Origin: Nocardiopsis sp. FR4
GTDB taxonomy: Bacteria > Actinomycetota > Actinomycetes > Streptosporangiales > Streptosporangiaceae
Assembly (NCBI RefSeq): GCF_009830945.1
Contig: NZ_VWVV01000013.1
Span: 114,767-178,766 of the forward strand
Length of the DNA: 64,000 nucleotides
Direction of reading: 5' to 3'
The notes beneath the pieces were generated by a model. The model had not been told where the DNA came from, ran no database searches, and was given only the letters and a program-made list of their open reading frames with translations. The translations under genes were made by a program, and so were the position numbers. Shown here piece after piece: positions 58,618-64,000 of this stretch (position 1 is the stretch's first letter; each line of letters starts with the position of its first letter).

Positions 58618-61569
58618 GTGAGTACCGAACGACGACGGAACGCCGACGGCGGCCGTCGCCGGGCCGAGGGCCCGGTCGACGGTCCACGCGGCAGCGGTGG
58701 ACGGCGCCGGGCCGACGGCCCCGAGCGTGCCGGAGGGCGCCGACGAGCGGAGGCCGGGGACGGCTTCTGGGGTGACGACGCGCGGCCCGAGCGCCCGCGC
58801 CGGCCGCGGCCGCCGGAGCAGGACATGCGCTCCGAGGGCCGGGGCGCCCGCCGCCGCGGCGACGCCGAGCGCCCCCGTCGTGCCGAGGGCGAGCGTCCGC
58901 GTCGTGCCGAGGGCCAGGGCCAGCGCCGCCGCCCGGAGGACGCCGAGCGCCCCCGCCGCCGTCCCGAGGGAGAACCGCCCCGTCGTTCCCGGGACGGTGA
59001 GCCGCCCCGTCGTCGTCCCGACGGCCAGGGCCGGCGCCGCCCCGTCGAGGACCCCCGCGGCCGTCGCAGGGCCGCCGGTGCCGGCGGCCCGCGTGACCCC
59101 CGCGACCCGCGCGAGCGCGGCCGGGACCGCGAGCACGCCGCGCGCTCCGAGGGGCGCCGCGCGCCGGGAAGGGGCACCCGCGCCGCGGCCGGCGGCAGGG
59201 GCGGAGGAGGCGGAGGCAGACGCCGCGCCCGCCAGGAGGAGCCGGACGACCGTCCGTGGTTCAGGCGCTTCCTGTCCAAGGCGTGGAAGCCCGCCCTGGC
59301 CGCCTTCGGCCTGATGATCATCGGCGGCGTCGCCGTCTTCGCGATCCTGTACGCCCAGGCGCCCGACAAGGACGAGCTGGACGCCAAGGCGGAGAACACG
59401 ATGTCGGCCACCCAGATCATGTGGGCCGCGCAGGGTGACGAGGAGCCCGAGGTCGCGGTCACCACGGGACAGGTCAGGCGCGTCGAGGTCCAGTACGAGG
59501 ACATCCCGCCGGAGGTCATCGACGGCGTGCTCGCCGCCGAGCAGCGCACCTTCTTCACCGACCCCGGCATCAACGTCATGGGCATCATGCGCGCCGTCGT
59601 CACCGGCGGCGAGGCGGGCGGCGGTTCCACCATCACCCAGCAGATGGCCCGCAACTACTACAGCGACCTGGACTCCAGCAACCGCTACCTCCGCAAGATC
59701 CGGGAGATCTTCATCGCCATCAAGCTCTCCCAGCAGATGGAGCACGAGGAGATCCTCACGACCTACCTCAACACCATCTACTTCGGCCGCGGCGCCTCGG
59801 GCATCGAGATGGCCTCCCAGGCCTACTTCGACAAGAGCGTCAGCGAGCTGAACTCGGCGGAGGGCGCCTTCCTCGGCCTCATCATCCAGATGCCCAGCAA
59901 CTTCGAGGGCGAGATGGGCCCCTGGACCGAGAAGTACCTCAAGGAGGAGCGCTGGCCCTACATGCAGCGCCAGCTGGCGGCGATGCACGAGGAGGACCCC
60001 AGCCGGGGCCTCCCCCGGGCCGAGGCCGAGGCGCTGGAGATCCCGGAACTCGTCCCCTACGGCGTCGACGACGACACGCCCGCCGACCCCAAGTACGGGT
60101 ACGTGCGCGACGCGGTCATCAACGAGATCGTGGAACGCTACTCCAACCACGACATCACCTCCGCCGACATCGCCACCCAGGGCTTCGTCGTCGAGACCTC
60201 GCTGAACCCCGAGCTCATGGACGCGGCGCGCAGCGCCTTCGACGTCCTGCCGGGCACCCCCGAGGACACCATGATGGGCCTGACCGCGGTTGACCCCTCC
60301 ACGGGTGAGATCGTCGCCTTCCACGGCGGCGACAACGTGGCCGAGGACTACAACAACTCGCTGTACCACCGCACCCAGGCGGGTTCGTCGTACAAGCCCT
60401 ACGTCCTGGCCACAGCGCTCAACAACAACATCAGCCTCGAGAGCATGTTCGACGGCGACTCGCCGCAGGAGTTCCCGGGCCTGCAGAGTCCGGTCCAGAA
60501 CGCGAACGACGTGAGCTACGGTCCGGTCAACCTGGTCCAGGCCACCGCGGACTCGGTCAACACCCCCTTCGTGCAGCTGGCACACGACCTGGGTCCGGCC
60601 GCGGTCGACGACCTCGCGGTCCGGGCCGGGGTGGACGAGGACCAGATCACCACCTCCACCCAGGGGCCGCTGATCGCGCTGGGCACCCATCAGGTGACCG
60701 CGCTGGACCAGGCGACGGGCTACGCGACCTTCGCGGCCGGGGGCAGGCACTACCCGGCGCACATGGTCACCGAGCTGCGCAGGGCCGACGGCACGGTCCT
60801 CGAGCCCAAGGACCAGGCTCAGTTGGAGAGCGGTACCGAGGTGGTCTCCGCGGACGTCGCGGCCGACGTCACTTACGCCATGACCCAGGTGGTCGAGAAC
60901 GGCGGTGGCTCCCACGCCGCGCTGCCGGACGGACGCCCCGTCGCGGGCAAGACCGGTACCTCCAGTAACGCCGTCTCCGCCTGGTTCGTCGGGTACACCC
61001 CGCAGCTGGTCGCCGCCGTCGGCCTGAGCCGCGCGGACGCCAATCTGTCCCTGGAGTTCGACGGGCAGGCCGCGGGTGAGATCTTCGGTGGTACCACATC
61101 GGCCAACGTCTGGCGGGAGTTCATGACGGTGGCCATGGAGGGGAAGCCCGTCGAGCAGTTCCCGCCGCGGGCCAACGTGGGTGAGGACCACAGCTTCCTG
61201 CCCAGCCCGTCCCCGAGCGAGGAGCAGTCCGAGGAGCCGAGCGAGGAACCCTCCGAGGAGCCGAGCGCGAGCGAGCCGGAGTGCGACCCGCAGGACCGCC
61301 GCGGCCCGGACTGCGGGGAGGAGCCGCAGACCGAGGAGCCGTGTGCGGAGTTCGACCCCTTCTGCGAGGACGGGGAGGAGCCCCAGGACCCGACGGCCTG
61401 CTCGCGTCCCAACCCACCCGCGAACTGTGAGAACACCACTCCGCCGGACGACGGGGCCTCGGGCGAGGAGCAGGACGGCGAAGGCGGCGGCGGTTCCTTC
61501 CCGTGGGGCAGGAGCAGCGCCAGCGGCGGTGAGACCAACAGGATGGTCATCCTGACCCGTCAGGACTGA
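58618..61569 (+). CDS. ponA: Class A penicillin-binding protein
   Basis: Bifunctional PBP of 983 residues. A cytoplasmic N-terminus of about 215 residues is built of Arg/Pro/Glu repeats ([34 protein letters not shown]). The membrane helix is [20 protein letters not shown]. The GT51 glycosyltransferase has catalytic Glu in [10 protein letters not shown] plus [12 protein letters not shown]. The transpeptidase has SxxK in GSSYKPY, SxN in DSVNTP and KTG in AGKTGTSS. The C-terminal tail is Ser/Glu/Pro-rich with several Cys. It polymerises and cross-links peptidoglycan. The GTG start is supported by GAGGACCAC. Confidence 0.95.
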   Translation: MSTERRRNADGGRRRAEGPVDGPRGSGGRRRADGPERAGGRRRAEAGDGFWGDDARPERPRRPRPPEQDMRSEGRGARRRGDAERPRRAEGERPRRAEGQGQRRRPEDAERPRRRPEGEPPRRSRDGEPPRRRPDGQGRRRPVEDPRGRRRAAGAGGPRDPRDPRERGRDREHAARSEGRRAPGRGTRAAAGGRGGGGGGRRRARQEEPDDRPWFRRFLSKAWKPALAAFGLMIIGGVAVFAILYAQAPDKDELDAKAENTMSATQIMWAAQGDEEPEVAVTTGQVRRVEVQYEDIPPEVIDGVLAAEQRTFFTDPGINVMGIMRAVVTGGEAGGGSTITQQMARNYYSDLDSSNRYLRKIREIFIAIKLSQQMEHEEILTTYLNTIYFGRGASGIEMASQAYFDKSVSELNSAEGAFLGLIIQMPSNFEGEMGPWTEKYLKEERWPYMQRQLAAMHEEDPSRGLPRAEAEALEIPELVPYGVDDDTPADPKYGYVRDAVINEIVERYSNHDITSADIATQGFVVETSLNPELMDAARSAFDVLPGTPEDTMMGLTAVDPSTGEIVAFHGGDNVAEDYNNSLYHRTQAGSSYKPYVLATALNNNISLESMFDGDSPQEFPGLQSPVQNANDVSYGPVNLVQATADSVNTPFVQLAHDLGPAAVDDLAVRAGVDEDQITTSTQGPLIALGTHQVTALDQATGYATFAAGGRHYPAHMVTELRRADGTVLEPKDQAQLESGTEVVSADVAADVTYAMTQVVENGGGSHAALPDGRPVAGKTGTSSNAVSAWFVGYTPQLVAAVGLSRADANLSLEFDGQAAGEIFGGTTSANVWREFMTVAMEGKPVEQFPPRANVGEDHSFLPSPSPSEEQSEEPSEEPSEEPSASEPECDPQDRRGPDCGEEPQTEEPCAEFDPFCEDGEEPQDPTACSRPNPPANCENTTPPDDGASGEEQDGEGGGGSFPWGRSSASGGETNRMVILTRQD

Positions 61570-61590
61570 CCCCTCCCGAAGGCTCAGCCA

Positions 61591-61625
61591 GGGGGCCGGC
61601 GCGCTCGGTGGGCGCACCGGCCCCC
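61591..61625 (+). terminator. Terminator after the PBP gene
   Basis: Perfect GGGGGCCGG/CCGGCCCCC stem, with a central GCGC/GCGC extension, 22 bases past the stop. Confidence 0.8.
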
Positions 61626-61656
61626 TTCGCGTGCCCCCGCCCCGGGTGCGGCGGGG

Positions 61657-61665
61657 TTGTCCACA
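61657..61665. promoter_or_regulatory. DnaA box before rpsF-ssb operon
   Basis: Perfect TTGTCCACA about 170 bases upstream of rpsF. Another isolated TTGTCCACA is near 52,606 upstream of cca. Both may be fortuitous. Confidence 0.45.
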
Positions 61666-61825
61666 GGCCGCACCGGATGGTATGCGGCGGCTGGTAGCCT
61701 TGACTCCCGTATGGCTCAGAGCCCGCCAGGCCCCGTCCCCGGCGGCGCGGCACCCACCGCGGGCTCCTGCCCTCCTGCCATGGAGATTCCATGGCCGCAA
61801 CAGTCCAGAGGAGGAACGTACGCCT

Positions 61826-62116
61826 ATGCGTCGTTACGAAATCATGGTCATCCTCGACCCGAACCTCGACGAGCGCACCGTCGCCCCGTCGCTGGAGAAC
61901 TTCCTGGGCGTCGTCCGCAACGACGGCGGCTCGGTCGAGAAGGTCGACATCTGGGGCAAGCGCCGCCTGGCCTACGACATCGACAAGAACGCCGAGGGCA
62001 TCTACGCGGTCATCGACCTGACCGCCGAGCCCGCCACGGTCAAGGAGCTGGACCGCCAGCTCGGCATCGCCGAGGCCGTGCTCCGCACGAAGGTGCTCCG
62101 CCCCGAGGTCCACTAG
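61826..62116 (+). CDS. rpsF: 30S ribosomal protein S6
   Basis: S6 of 96 residues, which pairs with S18 on the 30S platform. It begins [16 protein letters not shown] and contains the [20 protein letters not shown] block; it lacks the Glu-rich tail of enterobacteria. GAGGAGGAA lies about 11 bases before the ATG. First gene of rpsF-ssb-rpsR-rplI. Confidence 0.97.
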   Translation: MRRYEIMVILDPNLDERTVAPSLENFLGVVRNDGGSVEKVDIWGKRRLAYDIDKNAEGIYAVIDLTAEPATVKELDRQLGIAEAVLRTKVLRPEVH

Positions 62117-62233
62117 AGCGGCTCCGCGCCGCACCCCCTGGTCCCGTGGTCCCCGCTCTGTCACTGGTGGCGGGGATGATCGGGGCAGCAGGCGAAACCG
62201 CCTGAACCGACTACCTCGAACCGGAGCCCATCC

Positions 62234-62821
62234 ATGGCAGGCGAAACCCAGATCACGCTCGTCGGCAACCTGGTCGACGACCCTGAACTGCGCTTCACGC
62301 CCAGTGGAGCCGCGGTCGCCAACTTCCGCGTGGCCTCGACGCCCCGCACCTTCGACCGCCAGTCGGGGGAGTGGAAGGACGGCGAGTCCATGTTCCTCAC
62401 CTGCACCGTCTGGCGGCAGTACGCGGAGAACGTGGCCGAGAGCCTCCAGCGCGGTATGCGCGTCATCGTGCAGGGCCGCTTGAAGCAGCGCTCGTACGAC
62501 ACCCGCGAGGGTGAGAAGCGGACCGTCTTCGAGATCGACGTCGACGAGGTCGGCCCGGCCCTGCGCAGTGCCACCGCCAAGGTGACCAAGACGCAGCGCC
62601 AGGGCGGCGGCGGTGGCTTCGGTGGCGGCGGCGGTGGTTTCGGTGGCGGCCAGCCCCAGGGCGGCGGCTACGGGAACCAGGGCGGCGGTTTCGGCGGCGG
62701 AGCCCAGGGCGGCGGACGCAGCGGTCCCCCGGCCGACGACCCGTGGGCCACCAACGGCGGTGGCGGCGGTTTCGGCGGTGGCGGCGGCGGCGGAGGCTTC
62801 TCCGACGAGCCCCCGTTCTAG
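62234..62821 (+). CDS. ssb: Single-stranded DNA-binding protein
   Basis: SSB of 195 residues. The OB fold occupies about 1-115 ([40 protein letters not shown]). A Gly/Gln-rich linker of about 65 residues follows, then the conserved acidic tip SDEPPF that recruits partner proteins. It coats single strands during replication and repair. The ATG follows an ill-defined ribosome site; the linker repeats GGGFGGG motifs, a typical actinobacterial feature. Lies between rpsF and rpsR as usual. Confidence 0.97.
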   Translation: MAGETQITLVGNLVDDPELRFTPSGAAVANFRVASTPRTFDRQSGEWKDGESMFLTCTVWRQYAENVAESLQRGMRVIVQGRLKQRSYDTREGEKRTVFEIDVDEVGPALRSATAKVTKTQRQGGGGGFGGGGGGFGGGQPQGGGYGNQGGGFGGGAQGGGRSGPPADDPWATNGGGGGFGGGGGGGGFSDEPPF

Positions 62822-62926
62822 TCGACCAGCAGTACCCGGCCCGGCGCCCCGGTGCGCCAGGTCGTCTTCCACATGTCCCAGCCCATCCCCGGGAGGACCC
62901 CGGGGCTCTTGCGAAGGAGCACCACG

Positions 62927-63163
62927 ATGGCGAAGCCGGCAGCGCGCAAGCCCAAGAAGAAGGTTTGCCTCTTCTGCCAGGAGAAGCAGTCCTACATCGA
63001 CTACAAGGACACCACGCTTCTCCGCAAGTTCATCTCCGAGCGCGGCAAGATCCGTGCCCGGCGCGTCACGGGTAACTGCACCCAGCACCAGCGCGACGTC
63101 GCGACCGCGATCAAGAACGCGCGCGAGGTGGCCCTGCTGCCCTACACCAGCAGCACCCGCTAA
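62927..63163 (+). CDS. rpsR: 30S ribosomal protein S18
   Basis: S18 of 78 residues with a basic N-terminus (AARKPKKK) and zinc-ligand-like Cys (VCLFCQEK and TGNCTQHQ), so it is the zinc-binding C+ form often paired with a Cys-free paralogue induced under zinc starvation. Conserved [19 protein letters not shown] and ALLPYT are present. The ATG has GAAGGAGC upstream. Confidence 0.97.
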   Translation: MAKPAARKPKKKVCLFCQEKQSYIDYKDTTLLRKFISERGKIRARRVTGNCTQHQRDVATAIKNAREVALLPYTSSTR

Positions 63164-63189
63164 CGGCGATATCGAGGGAGGTTTTTGTC

Positions 63190-63636
63190 GTGAAGCTGAT
63201 TTTGACCCACGAGGTCAACGGTCTCGGAGCCCCCGGCGATGTCGTCGAGGTGAAGAACGGCTACGGCCGCAACTACCTGCTGCCCCGCGGGTTCGCCATC
63301 CGGTGGACGCGCGGCGCCCAGAAGCAGATCGACCTGATCCAGCGCGCGCGTTCCGCGCGTGACATCCGGAGCCTGGACGAGGCCCAGCAGGTCGCCGGTC
63401 AGGTCAACGCGCTCACGGTGCGCCTCCAGCAGCGCGCCGGCGAGGGCGGCCGCCTGTTCGGTTCGGTCACCCCCGCTGACATCGCCGACGCCGTCAAGGC
63501 CACCGGCGGTCCGCAGCTGGACAAGCGCCGGATCGAGATCAAGAACCCGATCAAGTCGGTCGGAAGCCACAAGGTCCAGGTCCGCCTGCACCCCGAGGTC
63601 TCCGCGACGATCAAGCTGGACGTCGTCGGCGCCTGA
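63190..63636 (+). CDS. rplI: 50S ribosomal protein L9
   Basis: L9 of 148 residues, full length: N-terminal domain [20 protein letters not shown] with [13 protein letters not shown], long connecting helix, and C-terminal domain [18 protein letters not shown]. Binds 23S rRNA domain V. The GTG start follows GAGGGAGG. Last gene of the ribosomal/ssb run; insertion-element DNA begins about 40 bases later. Confidence 0.97.
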   Translation: MKLILTHEVNGLGAPGDVVEVKNGYGRNYLLPRGFAIRWTRGAQKQIDLIQRARSARDIRSLDEAQQVAGQVNALTVRLQQRAGEGGRLFGSVTPADIADAVKATGGPQLDKRRIEIKNPIKSVGSHKVQVRLHPEVSATIKLDVVGA

Positions 63637-63683
63637 CCAGGCCCCCGGCGCTTCGGGCCCCGCCTCCCCTCCCTTGAGTTCTA

Positions 63684-63712
63684 GTGGTCGTTGCAACACC
63701 CCACTTCTGAAG
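63684..63712. mobile_element. Candidate left end of an IS30-like element
   Basis: GTGGTCGTTGCAACACCCC directly upstream of the transposase start resembles the left inverted repeat of IS30-family elements in actinobacteria. The right end lies outside the window. Confidence 0.5.
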
Positions 63713-63719
63713 GGGTGCG

Positions 63720-64000
63720 ATGGACGACTTCAAGATCCGGAACCGCTCGGTCAACCAGGGCCGCAGGAAGCTCTGGGAAGAGCGAGCGGAATACTTCCGA
63801 CTCATGGACCTGGGGTATTCGAACAAAGCTGCTTGCCAAGCCGTGGGAATCAACCTGCGGACCGGACGCGAGTGGCTGGGGGACCTGCACGGGCTCCGGC
63901 GCGAGGCCGGAGAGGCGGCGGGCCCTGGTCGCGGAACGGACGGTCCGACGGGTCGTGAGGGAGCGAGCGGGTTGTGGTGCACGATCCGTCCTGCGCGCCA
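63720..64000 (+). CDS. IS30-like transposase, N-terminal part
   Basis: Open frame cut by the window end, about 93 residues visible. The N-terminal helix-turn-helix region (ERAEYFRLMDLGYSNKAACQAVGINLRTGREWL) matches the DNA-binding start of IS30-family transposases. After residue about 70 the sequence becomes low-complexity (AGEAAGPGRGTDG) and no longer follows the family, which may indicate a frameshift. Whether the copy is active depends on sequence beyond 64,000. Confidence 0.6.
   Translation, partial: MDDFKIRNRSVNQGRRKLWEERAEYFRLMDLGYSNKAACQAVGINLRTGREWLGDLHGLRREAGEAAGPGRGTDGPTGREGASGLWCTIRPAR

Noticed and set aside
58510..61800. Long frame opposite the PBP
   Set aside because: Low-complexity antisense frame; the plus strand has intact catalytic motifs.

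Overview
This is a high-GC actinobacterial chromosome segment around the replication origin. Gene order (rplI-rpsR-ssb-rpsF ... ino1 ... cca ... murJ-sigM-trxBA-parBA-rsmG-jag-yidC-yidD-rnpA-rpmH-dnaA-dnaN-gnd-recF-DUF721-gyrB-gyrA-DUF3566-tRNA-Ile), GTG/TTG starts and protein features fit a filamentous Streptosporangiales-type organism, most likely Nocardiopsis or a close relative. The genus is inferred from general resemblance only.

Layout. (1) 1-10.7 kb is accessory: a Tes/MJ0619-like radical SAM enzyme overlapping a methyltransferase, divergent from a flavin disulfide reductase and a second methyltransferase; a small membrane protein; a Crp/Fnr regulator; an inactivated IS701-type transposase; and a redox/membrane group (membrane protein, VKOR-like protein, SDR, conserved unknown). 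(2) 10.7-19 kb is a graveyard with a few live genes: remnants of a P1B-ATPase, a disulfide reductase, a histidine kinase and its response regulator lie beside an intact alpha/beta hydrolase, a multicopper oxidase with a secreted partner, a small secreted Gly/Tyr/His protein and an excisionase-like gene that abuts the 3' side of tRNA-Ile. (3) 19-35 kb holds gyrase, recF, gnd, dnaN, oriC, dnaA and the rpmH-rnpA-yidD-yidC-jag run. (4) 35-38 kb is the chromosome segregation locus rsmG-parA-parB with six parS sites. (5) 38-58 kb holds trxBA, a two-component system, sigM and its anti-sigma factor, a pseudokinase, two tandem murJ genes, a DUF6049-like protein, the CCA-adding enzyme, a methyltransferase, an MFS transporter and inositol-phosphate synthase. 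(6) 58.6-63.6 kb holds a class A PBP and rpsF-ssb-rpsR-rplI, ending in the start of an IS30-like element.

Main observations. A palindrome of the form GTGTCR-N6-TGACAC recurs only in the left accessory region. It lies upstream of the radical SAM/reductase pair, the small membrane protein, the multicopper oxidase and the Gly/Tyr/His protein, around the Crp/Fnr gene, which suggests a local regulon not obvious from gene names. Two parS sites sit at the exact centre of 38-bp palindromes at gene ends, so they may be both centromere and terminator. Two more parS copies are translated as repeated peptides at the ParA N-terminus. A GTCGAC-containing short repeat brackets a two-component system and has apparently inserted in frame into its response regulator. 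A textbook SigR-type promoter precedes trxBA.
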